From Ornithodoros turicata (taxonomy: Eukaryota > Arthropoda > Arachnida > Ixodida > Argasidae): a stretch of DNA of 64,000 bases. Positions within the stretch are counted from its first letter, which is position 1, and every line of letters starts with the position of its first letter. The stretch is from assembly GCF_037126465.1 (NCBI RefSeq), contig NC_088209.1, positions 21,209,146 through 21,273,145 on the forward strand, written 5' to 3'. Of this stretch, positions 21,893 through 33,325 are shown in pieces. The notes beneath the pieces are model-generated. The model was not told the DNA's origin. It saw only the letters and a program-made list of their open reading frames with translations, and made no database searches. Position numbers and translations under genes: made by a program.

Positions 21893-21899
21893 AGTCCGC

Positions 21900-22567
21900 A
21901 ATAAGCATAAACTTAAATCCGAAATGGTTCCCAAAAAAAAAACGCACACTTCGTAGGACCATATACAGCCTTCACGAAAGGTAAACGCTCATTTACAATT
22001 CCATCGAAATTCAGGCAAGTGAGGTCGCCCACCTTTTCAATTCAGGAACGAGAGCGGTTTTCGAACCGCGCAGCCAAATACATAAACCATGTCGAAAAGT
22101 AGAAGAAAACCTTCGCTCAGCGGTGCTTGCCTTGGCTTCACGTTTCGAAAAGCAACAACTGCTGCATCCGCTTCAACCTGGCAGCCGGTCTTTCTGAGCG
22201 CAACATTCAGCGTCACGTCTTCTAGTAGCTATCTCCGAATGTGATTACGTCCAGTGGACCTCGACGTGGAAGGCAAGAGACGGAAAAGTGAGACCGTTTC
22301 CCATGGCCCAGTTTGTAATATTTCGAAGTGCTGCTGGGTCGACTCACTTTCCCGAAGTTGCACGAGCATTTCTTCTTTTTCTTACATTTTGCGACCGCAC
22401 GTGAAATTTTGCCGAGACGGTCACTGCAAGGATTCCTACATCCACTCTAAATGCTGTAGCTATGCGCATGCGCGCATTCAGTTCGGTGATCGGGAGGGGT
22501 AATGTTGTTCTCTTTTCATTTTTGTTTTTCCTTTCTGTGCGGTTCACTCATTTAGGGGTCCTTTATG
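21900..22567. other. Intergenic, nothing recognised
   Basis: A minus-strand frame to 21962 is part of the module C repeat. A Cys-containing frame near 22400-22500 has no domain match I can name. Confidence 0.4.
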
Positions 22568-22866
22568 CACTCCAAGAAAAAAGGGTGTCAAAATGTGGTA
22601 ACTTCTATGGTTGCCACCTATAGGTCAACATAGCGTCTGATAAAGCGTGTAAAAGGGTGATAAAAGCAATTATCATCTATCCAAGTCGCTGCGAAAGGGC
22701 GTATGCCCCCTTGCTCACCGAATCAGAAGCGGTAACCCTATCACTCGTAGGCATAGCAGGTAGACCTTTTTAGTTATGTTTTAACACGCAACATTTTAGG
22801 CACAAAATATGAGACAACTATTACCTCCTAAAAGGTGTAACTACTCTACCCTTTTTTCTAAGAGTG
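22568..22866. mobile_element. MITE family D, about 299 bp
   Basis: The ends CACTCCAAGAAAAAAGGGT and ACCCTTTTTTCTAAGAGTG are inverted. Inside are GTGGTAACTTC and GAGACAACTATTACCTCC. The same family lies inverted at 49251-49623. Confidence 0.7.
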
Positions 22867-22944
22867 TGGGAGTAGTAGAATTCGTCAGACGACGGATTCA
22901 ATTTCTTCTTTTTTTTTTCTTTTTTTTTTGCATTCAAGCTCAAA

Positions 22945-23180
22945 CTTAGAACTTCGACTCACAGCACGCTCTGCGCCAACCACTGCCACGGACAAGGTTA
23001 TCGCTTCTCATTCCAAGAAAGGGGGAGGCGTATGCCTTTTTGTGTCAATTATCACACATCCAAGTCGCCACAAACAAGCGCAGTTCCCTTAGAAGTCGGC
23101 CCAGGACGCACATTCCCCTAGGGCATCAGTCGTGACGTTGCCCACCTCTGTGAGGCCAACAATCACCACCACCACCGTTT
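22945..23180. repeat. Diverged family A left end plus module C
   Basis: AGAACTTCGACTCACAGCAC followed by GCGCCAACCACTGCCACGG, then module C (GAAGTCGGCCCAGGACGCAC to GTGAGGCCAACAATCACC). Confidence 0.6.
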
Positions 23181-23303
23181 TCAGCGTGTCACTCCCTCTA
23201 GCTATGACAACATCTATTGACAACGCCAGAGCGAATCAATACTCTATCACGACCCTCCTGCCTCCAAAACACCCCCCAGACGACACATCCTATTCTCGTC
23301 AAA

Positions 23304-23445
23304 GTAATCGACCTCGATTACTTTGTGTCTCGCCTGTCATTGGTTGTTACGCGAAGAAGGCGTGAAGAACAACGATGGATGTCACGCGCCCTCAACCAAT
23401 AGTCGAGCACTTGATCCTGTAGTAATCGAGGTAGATTACTTTCAC
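23304..23445. repeat. Inverted-repeat element, about 140 bp
   Basis: AGTAATCGACCTCGATTACT near the left and AGTAATCGAGGTAGATTACT near the right are each near-palindromic and mutually inverted. The centre contains CATTGGTTGTTACGCG and GCGCCCTCAACCAAT, also inverted. Confidence 0.6.
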
Positions 23446-23489
23446 GGTAATAGGGCCCCCGCCTTCATTTCTTCCCTGTGCAAACACAA

Positions 23490-23720
23490 TCACTGTTAAA
23501 ACATAACGCTACCACATAATAACTGATCGGAGCCAACAGTCTTTCGGAATGATATCTTTCCTTCTCCTGATTTGTTGAAAGTGGGACGAAACAGCATAAT
23601 CTGGACACTTCGCATTTTCCATAATGTGTCCAAAGTGCCCATTCGATTTTCAACAAATCAGGAGAAAAACGGTTGGCTCCGAGAGATGTTGTGTGTCGAA
23701 CTTCTCTTTTATCACTGTAT
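23490..23720. mobile_element. MITE family A copy
   Basis: CTGTTAAAACATAACGCTAC at the left. The interior is inverted around GGACACTTCGCATTTTCC / ATAATGTGTCCAAAGTG and TTTCAACAAATCAGGAG. The right end is TGTTGTGTGTCGAACTTCTC. Confidence 0.65.
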
Positions 23721-24497
23721 CCGGAGGAGCCTTAGACGTAAAGCTAAAGACCTACATAAAGTTCTTACAACGTAACTGTAATAATGACACCCCCTGTACT
23801 TGCAATTCTAAAGCACTGCAGCGAACGTTTCCAGTGAAACGATTACGGTGGACTTCGAGCGTCCAAAGCCAATTACGGCGACGACATCCGCAGCTGCACG
23901 CATTCACACGTACGTGTAGCCGTGAGCAAGGCAGCGTGAGCGAAAATAATTTTACAATTGGTATAAAACTGAAAAGTCTAGCGAGATAAAGAGGGATATC
24001 TCCTAGTTTAGAGGTTCTCAACCAATTCCGGGGGAATACGATTCGACAGTTTTTTCTCTGCGCAGGGGAGAGGAGGGTAAAGTGTGGAGAAACCACGTGA
24101 CTAGGTGTCTGTCCAATCACAAGGCAGATCTGTGAGGAGGTGTTCCCAAAACGGCATGGGTCCACAGGAGAATCCATGTGCGCCTCAACTTTGAAATGTT
24201 ATCCCATTCTTTGGGAGCGGGACCAGTGAGGTCGTTCAATGGATAATAAGGGAGAGAGGAAGACCAAGGAGCTGCGCAGAAAGCTGGCATACCTGCATAG
24301 CGTATTACACGGCGTAACATTCGCCTCCGATCGGAGCCGTGGGCGCGTTCCGCGGCATAGTAGGACATCTCCCTCGCTAGGAAAGCCTCGACACTGTGTC
24401 ACAACCGCTCCTAGGTGCACACGGTACTGCAAGGGCTGTCTAGCAGCACAACACACTCACGAAACTGGGGAGACATAATATACTTCTTTTTATATAC
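23721..24497. other. Intergenic, nothing recognised
   Basis: Overlapping frames on both strands between 23750 and 24480 without domains. Confidence 0.4.
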
Positions 24498-24835
24498 AGG
24501 GTGTCCACGCTAAGTGTGAACAGATTTTTAAAAAATATATCAATCACTTTTTCCGAGATGAAATCAATTGCAATACAGCATATGCTGAAGGGCACTCCCT
24601 AGCAGGGCATTAGCAAAATCCAAAGGCAATGTCTTAATTAACTTTCATTAATTAACTTGTTAATTATAAAAGCTACAAAGTTGTCCCAACGAGAACATCT
24701 GTTCCTTTCGGTCACCTGATATCGTAGCCGTTTTCAGAACAAAAATCCGTTCGATAGATCGCCCGCAAAAAATTCGTGAAGGAACGCCATTTTTTTCTTT
24801 ATTTTGTTCATTGCGCTTCTAGAAGACGCGTATTT
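24498..24835. repeat. One-ended transposon fragment
   Basis: Begins ATACAGGGTGTCCACGCTAA, the same CAGGGTGT start as the 211-bp elements, then continues for about 330 bp (ATTAACTTGTTAATTATAAA, AGATCGCCCGC) without a matching inverted end. Confidence 0.45.
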
Positions 24836-25935
24836 CCTTCATCCCCAACGGGAGAGAAGAAAAGGAGGAAGAGTGCCTTGGAAGGACTAAGTGAATTTCT
24901 ATTGTTTACGTGCTTCTTGTATATAATTCTCTGAAATGCTGCTATACGATGTATTCTTGGGAGCAAAGTCTTCGTCAAGCATTATGGCTTTTTACTCTCT
25001 CCCATCCGAAAGGGAAATAAAAATTTAACTGAATTGAATGGCGATAGGGATGCGGCAGCTCTCCCGTCAACGCAACGTATAAGTGACAGCCAGCAGTGCC
25101 GGATTAACAATGGTAAGACCCCGCGGCACCGCTTTGTGGGTTCCGCACATTTGCATGGCCAGTAGTGATGGTTCATATGGATGTAGAGAAGTCAGGATTT
25201 TGCAAGAATTTTAACTTCAGTCTGAGCTACCTGTATTACTGTACGACAGAACATATATGTTGATGCATTGCGTACAAAAAATTGTAATATGGAGTACTTG
25301 GTTCGTTTATCAACTTCATTCTGGCTGGATAGAACTGAGACTGGATAGAACTGACTGGATAGAACGGAGATTTTTAAAAGAATATCAGCTTTAAAAAGTC
25401 AATTTTGCGAACGTAGAGGGTGTCCTTGCTGGTGGTGTAAATGGCGACGATGTACCCTTTTGGTTTCGAAGCGCGCCATATACCCGAGGCCCTCGTTCTG
25501 CTCTTCTTCGTTTCTCGGATTAATGACGCTTGTACAGTTGGGAGACCTTTAGACTTCGGTGTGTCATTCCGCTTCACTTTGGTGGCGAAACCTGGGAATG
25601 GATCACGCCCACAGAACCATTCACCGTAGAGGGCCCCATAGCGGGGCATTCACCATAGTGGGACATACGCCCCGTCTGCTCCCTTCTCCCCCTTTAAATC
25701 TCGCACTGACAACAAGCATAGCTGAAGCTCGCATATGCAGCACGTGCCTCGAAACGTAGAAAGGAAACTGAAGCTTAGCGTCGACGTACCCGATGAAAAG
25801 CAACAACCTAACCGATAGTGCATTATATAAGACGAGGTAAACAAGGGGGTTCCGCCGTATTACCCATTATATAACGGCGCGTTAAAATTGTCAGCATGTG
25901 TCCTTCCATCGCACGCAGCCTAATGTTACGCCCGC
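24836..25935. other. Intergenic, one unexplained frame
   Basis: A minus-strand frame at 25374-25649 (91 codons, containing KRNDTPKSKGLPTVQASLI) reads protein-like, but I cannot name a family. The plus strand is also open across part of it. Short repeats of ACTGGATAGAAC occur near 25327-25365. Confidence 0.35.
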
Positions 25936-26500
25936 ACTCTAAAAACGGTGGTGGTGATGGTGATAGGGCTTGCCGTTGTCGGCCTCACGTATGTGGGCAA
26001 CGTCACGACTCACGCCCTGGGGGAATGTGCGTCCTGGGCCGACTTCTAAGGGAACTGTGCCGACATATGTCTGAAAGCGTATGAGGAAAACCCAGGAAAA
26101 ACCCAGGAAAGACACAGAGCTTCACCGCATGGCAAGCTCCTAGCCAACCATCGTTCTTTCCCCTGATCTGCTGAAAGCGGGGGGGGGGGGCGTACGCCAT
26201 TTTTGGGGCACTATACAGTTCATAATTGCCACAAAAATGGCGTACGACCAGTCACTTTCTGCAAAAAAAAAAAGAAGACAGCGATATCATTTGGGATGAT
26301 GGTTGGCTAGGAGCGTGCTATGCGGTGAAGCTCTGTGTCTTTCCTGGGTTTTCCTCAGACGCTTTCAGACATATGTCGGCACAGTTCCCTTAGAAGTCGA
26401 CCCAGGACGCACATTCCCCCATGGCGTGAGTCATGACGTTGCCCACATACGTGAGGTCGACAACGGCAAGCCCTATCACCACCACCACCACCACCTGTGT
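25936..26500. mobile_element. Long foldback element: module C - family A - module C palindrome, about 565 bp
   Basis: From the left come CTCTAAAAACGGTGGTGGTG, GGGCTTGCCGTTGTCGGCC, CGCCCTGGGGGAATGTGCG, ACCCAGGAAAGACACAGAGC, then TTCACCGCATGGCAAGC. The right half returns all of these in reverse complement order, ending GACAACGGCAAGCCCTATCA and a CACCAC run. Each arm is about 230 bp. No coding capacity. Confidence 0.8.
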
Positions 26501-26522
26501 ATTTTTTTCTTTTTGTCTATAG

Positions 26523-26606
26523 CAGTGACGACGCCCACTGTGGTGGTCTACGGTGGAGGCCCACATGGTGCCGGTCAGGTTCGCCTGCACCATTACTACC
26601 ATTGCG
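26523..26606 (+). CDS. Exon-like segment, Gly/His-rich, weak
   Basis: An 84-bp stretch after a very good acceptor (T-rich run ending TTTTTGTCTATAG) and before CATTGCG|GTGATT, open in phase 1-1. It encodes VTTPTVVVYGGGPHGAGQ and then a His/Tyr run. No family recognised. It follows directly on the foldback element, and the pyrimidine tract may be chance. Confidence 0.2.
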
Positions 26607-27040
26607 GTGATTCATTCCTCATTCCATTGATTCATTTATGAGAAACAGACTCATAAGTAACAGGTAAAGGTGTCTTTGACACGTCAGCAGCGCGCCAGCC
26701 GGTGAGCGGCCGGCGCTTTCGAGTCGATGCGTATTGTCGAGAGTCTGCGCAGCCGGGCAATCTCGTTTGAATAAACCGTTGCGACGTTCATTATGTTCGA
26801 GTTACCGGGCGTTTGCGCCCATTGAAATCGCCGGGACCCGAGCGTCAGTTCGAAATAATAGGATTGCACTGTACACTGCAAATTGTCAAGCAAGGAGGTG
26901 CGAAGTCGACAGACTATGTTCAATTCCATTGAAAGGTTTTCTTGCGAATAGGCCTTCGCGCCCTTTCAATCGGACTAATAGCGAGTGTCAGCACATCGGT
27001 TTTTGTTTACTGTCACAGTTAATATCACTTTGCTAAGCTT

Positions 27041-27193
27041 CCCAAGCAGCACAATGTACTGAAAGCCGAGTGCAATAGGGGTGGACGGTATGTGTCTTCT
27101 CAATGTTCCTTAGGTTCAAGAGTCTGTTCAAGGTCTTCCACCTACCCGTCCACCCCTATTGCACTCGACTTTCCGTACATTGTGTTGCTTGGG
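27041..27193. mobile_element. 153-bp palindromic MITE
   Basis: Starts CCCAAGCAGCACAATGTAC and ends GTACATTGTGTTGCTTGGG. The arms continue with GAGTGCAATAGGGGTGGAC and its complement. Confidence 0.8.
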
Positions 27194-28599
27194 TTGGATT
27201 TGAAAACTTCCTTTATCGTATCCTTCTTCCGATATACTACAGCGCGTTACAATAACCCAATCGTATGAAATATACCTTGGCCTCTAAAGGGACAGTCTCG
27301 TACAGATCGAGCGATTCCGAAACTTAGCTGAAACTAGATTCATGAGTGCTACAGAAACAATGCCCCCTCATTCGTATTCTTGCATAATGGGTGATGCTAT
27401 ACAGTGTGATACAAGATAGGGATTTCACATACCGCTGCTATTATATCTGCCGCACCATGGGTCTTCAGGCGAAGGAATCATTGTGGATCATTAATCTCTT
27501 TTAGTCATGGCTTCGACGGGAACACGCTGATTTTGTACGATAGATCGAGCAGTCGAATAGAAATCTTCAAGAGCTAATCCTTCCCCTACTTCGTAGGTAC
27601 ATACTAGGCAATCTTTGCCGTTACCGTTGGTGCACGCAGGGAGATCGAGATTTCTTACAACAAGTCAGCTGTTACAGTTTTTCCACCCACGATGGTTAGA
27701 AGGGCTCTTCGTCAAGACTTCGACAGGTCTAAGCCATGGCCTCCTTAATGTGCGTTAGCGTCTCAACAAAAATGAGAACAGTTCTCATAGGAACATGTTT
27801 ATTTCTCAGCAATGGATAGCAGAGGAAACGGTACACAAAAGGTCCCAAGATTCTTGATTTGCGCCTGTGTCTTCACCACAAAGGGAGCAGTTCGGCAGAA
27901 AGAATCAAAGAATTAGCCAGTATATCATTAACAAACCAAAGTGAAAGATTTCACGAGGTTCTGATGGGGCATGTCATTGCCGGACGATCTCCTTCCATGA
28001 ACCACGGAAACGAGGCTGCGACAACAGACGACTGGAGTCTCTGCAAGGGAAAAGGGGGCAGTCAAAACGTACCTACCTCAACCCATAAGCTAGTGCATGT
28101 TTGTGTACCAGGGACTGATGAAAGACAAAGTCAAGATAAGGAAGCTAGGTTTTATTGCAATGGCGGTCAAGAACAAGATACAAAATCTAATAAACGGAAA
28201 AGGACAACGAGATAAAGGGGGCAGCCCAAGAACATAGTGCACGTTTGCGTCAAAGGAGGGAAATGAGTGAAGAAACAGGCAATGAACACCATTTTATTAA
28301 CAAAAGTGACCGAGTTACAAACTGAAAGCCGAACAGGCGTTAAATAAATTTCCCGGCGAATCATACGCGTAGCAGCGCGACCGTTGATGATTAGTATTTT
28401 TATGGTGCAGCAGCGACGAAGGCTATATAATGCGCCAAAACGTTGTTAAAAGGTGTCATGTGTTATAAATGGAGCGATAAGGTTAAAACCAGTACGTGAT
28501 ACAAATTAATCCAAGTATTCCGATTTAAAAAAAAAAATGGTTTGCTCCAAATTATACGGCGTTAAAAAAAACCGGTGTGTCTAACAAAATTGTAGACTC
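27194..28599. other. Intergenic, nothing recognised
   Basis: A 118-codon plus-strand frame at 27859-28215 is hydrophilic and Lys/Gln-rich without a domain. Nothing else identified. Confidence 0.4.
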
Positions 28600-29760
28600 T
28601 ACCAAAGGGTAAAAGAGCTTCATCGCCCAGCAGTAAGGCTGGTGTGGAGCTGTAGATGATTTCTATAAAACTCTAGGAAGTGACGATGACGAAGCGGTTC
28701 ATACAACGGGCAGGAAATAATGTGTAGTACAGAAAGGAGTTCCCCACAGTGCGTGCACTCGGGTGGCTCCTCTCTGCAAAGAAGAAAACCATGGGTCAGG
28801 TAAGTATATCCAAGTCTTAGCAGTGCACGTGTAACTTCGTGTGATCTCGTGTCTAAACTTTGTACGGGGTGTCCTATGCTATTTTAAACCAGGTGAAGTT
28901 TATCGTGTGTCCCAATGCTCGATCCTGCCACATTTTGTTTATTGCTTTCTTAAGAAGTGGTTTCAAGTCCTGAAAAGGCAGGTCAAACTGTGTCGCGTCT
29001 GCCGAAAGTGCAGCTGTGGCAGCTTTGTCTGCAAGCTCATTGCCTGCTATTTCTGTATGGCTGGGCACCCAGCAGATGATAAGGCAGCGCGACCTAGCCC
29101 TAACGACGGCGGAATTGGAAACGAAGGTGGATGCAGTAGAGGATGCAGAAGTTACATTGGCTCAACTGCTGACCTTTGCCGTAAACCCCATTTGGCATAC
29201 GAACCGAAACGCTAAGTTCCTCTTCAGTTGAAGTCAGACAACATTCCGCTTGTCAAAGCCCAAAATGAGTCAGCAATTACAGAGACCGTTGCTGTGTGAC
29301 GAACAGAATGGGGCTCACTTAAGCCTAACTTAAAGCTACTCGAAGACAAATGCGCGTAGCTCCTCTTGAGGCTTGTCATCTTAATCTGTCTAGCTTAGCC
29401 ACAGCCAAACAACTTTACAATTTAAGAACGCCTGACAAACTCTTAACTGAGACTCCTTGTTGCAGAGCCGAATGAGAAAGCCCAGACAGTGTCTGCGAAA
29501 GAGGATTGCACTCACCATTCGTACGCTTCGTCTACCAGACCGTAAATGTTGAAGAACAAAAATTCGCCTTATCGTCATTAGGTGGAACCAGATATCTTCC
29601 GTGTCACCTAAGACGAATAGAAGGCGTACGGTTAAGATATATAATAGATATTACCGACAAGCCTACTCACCACTTATCTCGAGCCGAAATCTGGAAGCTG
29701 TTCACAACACCACATCCAAAAACGACCGCTGCCTTCTAGACCGTCCGCGTTGCTTTTAAA
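28600..29760 (-). mobile_element. Degenerate 3' end of a LINE with RNase H domain
   Basis: The minus strand encodes PSHTEIAGNELADKAATAAL (29068-29009), the end of the RNase H domain of I/Jockey-like non-LTR elements. LPFQDLKPLLKKAI follows. Further on, across frameshifts, come a TRALLRLGYTYLTHGF block and PPECTHCG near 28840-28741, the Cys-containing C-terminus of such ORF2 proteins. The upstream part (29220-29760) has many stops. It is non-functional and 5'-truncated. Confidence 0.75.
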
Positions 29761-30714
29761 GAAATGGTTGTGCTAGATGTACAATGTGATTCTTGAACAA
29801 CAACAATGCATTTTTTCACTGCATTTTATGTCATGCTTGAATGCCTTTAACTATGCTATCGTTTGTAGTTTATTCATTCAAATGAGTCACGCGTTAGTCG
29901 GGTGGCCAGGAAAGGTACACTTCCCTTCCCAATGTCGCTTCTCTCTTTCCAGACGGCCCTTTGCGGATCCTTTGCGGATCAAGGCCACTGGACTAGGAGA
30001 AGGAGGAAGAAGAAGGATTAAATCAAGAAGACGAATCGCACGTGCGGCGTGCAGGTGACGGCCAGCCGTGACTACTTGTCTCCATGTTCCACGAGTGGAG
30101 TCAGCGTGCACACCCTGCACACCCTGCTGCTCCTTTCAGGTCGTGTACATCCTCCTATGAGAATATATTGCGTTATTGTGTTATACGTGATTCGAGTGAG
30201 AGGTTCTTGTGTTTTGTATAGTGCTTTATGTGTGGTGCTCAACTAGGCTGTGTCGAAAGATTGGAAAAATATCACTTTTATATTTGGGGTGTAGTTCCGT
30301 ATCGGGACCACTCGTTTTTAAAAGTTAGTGAATCTGTTAGGAAAGTAGATATTACATAGAAGTGGAAGAAGATCATATACTGAATCTAAAAATGTAAGAA
30401 TTATAAAATTCTGCGGACTATAAGTTTTTTTTATATGCATTTAAACAACCCCATCCGATTCACTTTTAGCGCAGGAGAAACACAGGAATGCTAAGCCTAA
30501 CGGATTCGAAACTTGCCGTCTTACGAAAGGTAGGGTCGTTGAAATGGGCTAAATCACCTCACTTTAACTTCTTTACTAATTACTTCCTCTCTCACGTAAA
30601 AGCGTTTGATTTTTGTTTTTATTCGTTTTTCTTTAAAAAAAAGCCAGTGGTCCCGATACGGAACTACATCCAAACCTTTTTTTGGTAAGGCTGGGAGCAT
30701 GGATCCTACTCCCC
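29761..30714. other. Intergenic, nothing recognised
   Basis: Includes the matching phrases GTTCCGTATCGGGACCACT (30294) and AGTGGTCCCGATACGGAAC (30646), an inverted pair about 350 bp apart that suggests another eroded TIR element. Confidence 0.4.
30290..30680. repeat. Probable small TIR element
   Basis: GTTCCGTATCGGGACCACT at about 30294 and its reverse complement at about 30646 bound an AT-rich, non-coding interior. Confidence 0.5.
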
Positions 30715-30915
30715 TAAAACAGAATTTACCGTATATAGCACTGTGGTGGTCAACCAGTGCACAGAATGATACTTTTATCACTCCTGATGTGTGGAAAGAG
30801 CGCGCTATGTGGTGAAGTTTTTTTTTTCTTTAAGAAGTCGGCCCATGACGCACATTCCCCCAAACGTCGTGACGTTGCCCATCTCTGTGAGGCCGACAAC
30901 GGTGAGCTCTTTCAA
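30715..30915. repeat. Short MITE family A copy plus module C
   Basis: AAAACAGAATTTACCGTATA to CGCTATGTGGTGAAG, then AAGAAGTCGGCCCATGACGC to GAGGCCGACAACGG. Confidence 0.65.
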
Positions 30916-30932
30916 CACCACTACCGGTAACA

Positions 30933-31060
30933 TCTCACTACGGTCGCAAGTCTCACTACGGCCGAAAATCCTTTAATCCCCAAGTGTCTCATTACGGACA
31001 AGATCTCATTACGGCCGAAGGTAGTCTCATTTCGGCCGAAGTTGTTTCATCACGGCCAAA
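30933..31060. repeat. Interspersed short repeat, TCTCATTACGGCCGAA type
   Basis: Six imperfect copies of TCTCAYTACGGCCGAA spaced 16-27 bp apart, directly after module C. Confidence 0.75.
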
Positions 31061-31333
31061 AAGAAAAAAAAACACCGCCACTGTCTTTTTTTAAGAGTGT
31101 ACCATACCCTGTGGCGTTTTAATGGAATCTGGTATTTGTAACTAATTTGCTGTAGGAAATAAGGACGTGGACATCAACAACTTGTTAGCACTTGAATCCT
31201 ACATGTTTATTGTTCCCGTTTCGTTTCCGACCTCGAAGTTCTATTCGTTATGGAGTCTGATAGCGATTTACCTGCATGGGCGCACCAATTTTACAGCATC
31301 ACAGCGACGTGCGTCCGCGCGCCGAGTGTCCCA

Positions 31334-32855
31334 CCAAGGGCTCCTCTATAGATGCCGGTCACGTCGAGCGCGCTCCCATACTTCTGCGCGTGCCACGTGT
31401 TTTCCTATATGACCGCGGGATGGCGCCAGCTTCTGACACTACCGTGCGCTCGCCCGCTATAGTCTTCAAGTATATCCTAGTAGGATGCGAGATGTTTCAG
31501 TGCATTAGATACTTATTCCACTCAATGGATATTTATTGTGAGCCTAACTGAGTGAGTTCCGCCACCCCACCAGTAGTTTTCAGTCAGCTTGAGCACAATG
31601 TAGCGAAGAGGCAAGCGAATATAAAGACCCACGCATGTTGCTGGGGAGTCACCAGCACACATGCTTTTGCAAGCTGATACACATTCGAAAGAGTGACTCG
31701 GTAGAACTGCAGTTTCTCTATATGCTTCCCGGAGCTGTGCAAAACGAGGCACGCGCGCGCACACACACATACACGCACACATAAACGGGATGATGATGTA
31801 GTGGGTCATTCACTGCAGACGAGGCATGACACATTGGAATTGAATGAAAAGGAACTACGGTAGCGGTGAAAACACAAGCCGCCTTATCATCCGCTCAGTA
31901 TATCCACGATTCAAGAAACTTGCTGATGTGGCATTCTCCTTTGAGCTCTTATTCCCTCTTTTTTTTTTTTTTTTTTTTTGATAGGCGTTTACGGTGCACC
32001 GCAGCACTGCGTTCCGTGCTTTCTGCATATGTCCTCTCACACGAGATTTTTTTTTCTCTTTAGATCGAATTGCCAAATGGAGATCCGCTCTCCACTTTGC
32101 ATGCCAGAGGACCTCATGGCGTACCCTATCACTATCAGCAGAACCACATTCACTATCAGCACCAACCACTTCACTTGGCCGTGTGTACAGTTGGTTCCAC
32201 GGGGACACATAACGTCGCAGGCGCGGACGTAATCAAACGGCTCAAAATGTTCACGCTGTTGTTGCGTTGTTTCTTTTTCCTCCTCGGGTCTTATGCACGA
32301 AGGGTTTAATGACGAAATATCCTGGACACTGCACTGGGCTCCAACATGCGCCTCTTCTGCCGGTTCGAGAGTCCTTGCCAGTCTGAAGACTGCATGCAGA
32401 CGGCTGAGTCGTTGGAAGTGGAGTTCAGCTGCTAGTTCTTCCTTTCAACAATTGTTCTATGAGAGCGAAGTTCGCTGGGAGTTCATGAAACTGCACGCTC
32501 GACTGTTTTTCGCTGCATGATGTACAAAGCGTCAAGTGCCGCAGGTTCTTATGGTTGGGTACTTCTGCGGAGTCTGAACAAAATATTCGACTTTAAAACA
32601 AGACAAGAAACTGCGTCCATCTTTGTAGACCTCCTCGGCTAATTTCTCTTCACCATACCACGGCTGACGTTTCCAAAAAAAGCTTATACGTGCTGCAAAT
32701 TCTGGCAGCAGCTGCTTTGACTGAACGTGTCATCTGCTAGATGTAGTGTCAGAAGGCAGCACCATGCAGCGGAAGTGCCGCGCATAAAAGGAAGAGGACA
32801 GGGTAGCACTTTCCCCGCTCGACGTGGCAGGCGTCTAGTATAGAGGACGCATTGG
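31334..32855. mobile_element. TIR DNA transposon, 1522 bp, TCCCA target duplication
   Basis: The ends CCAAGGGCTCCTCTATAGA... and the reverse complement of the right end, CCAATGCGTCCTCTATACT..., match with mismatches for about 40 bp (both reach CACGTCGAGCG). TCCCA flanks both sides (31329-31333, 32856-32860). The intact copy of the host repeat at 42.2 kb shows the empty site. No transposase was seen, so it is non-autonomous. It carries an exon-like open segment at 32065. Confidence 0.75.
32065..32229 (+). CDS. Exon-like open segment inside the TIR element, weak
   Basis: After a T-rich acceptor (TTTTCTCTTTAG), the phase-0 frame gives IELPNGDPLSTLHARGPHG followed by a His/Tyr/Gln-rich run and continues to GCGGAC|GTAATC. 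No family recognised. All three plus frames are open for some distance here, so chance is likely. A captured host exon is possible. Confidence 0.2.
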
Positions 32856-33325
32856 TCCCACATATAGCGGCGCAGTGCGTCACTGAAGCGCGCTGCGAAA
32901 GTGGCGTGACCTGACGTTGGGTATCACGTGAAGTGTGGTGATGCAGGTGTCTGGAGTGGAAAACACAAGACGCGAGGGTGGCAGCGCCGAGGAAAGTTCC
33001 AAGTGAAGGTTCTTGTATTGTGTACTTGCAATACGAACACGTTCAAAAAAGGCTGTAAAGATAACTAAACATCTGTACAGGGTTCAAGTTCCAATGCATT
33101 TATATAAGATAATTTCGAAGTATTGACGTACTATGTAGATGTTAACATATGGGAGTTAAGAACTCGCAGACACGGAGAAAGAATCGCGTTGAAATCTGCC
33201 CACAGTCCGTGGCGACACAGTTGTCGCTGTATTTCAGCTGCGAGTACCAAACGTTGCACAGCTACTTCTCTTTTCTTTTTTTTTACTCCATCATCTTATG
33301 GCTGGAGGACGAAGTAATTTGATTA

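Larger units (their letters stand above)
31247..33325 (+). repeat. Outer inverted repeat, left copy (interrupted)
   Basis: The block GTTATGGAGTCTGATAG through CACCAATTTTACAGC (31247-31333) and the block 32856-33325 (including GTCACTGAAGCGCGCTGCG, GATGCAGGTGTCTGGAGTGG, ACATATGGGAGTTAAGAAC, GGAGGACGAAGTAATTT) match, in reverse complement, 41745-42330. The right copy is uninterrupted; this left copy is split by the element at 31334-32855. Confidence 0.75.

Noticed and set aside
22380..22502. Cysteine-containing segment (FCRDGHCKDSYIHSKCCS) as a knottin-like exon
   Set aside because: Only one weak acceptor, a stop soon after, and no matching family spacing.
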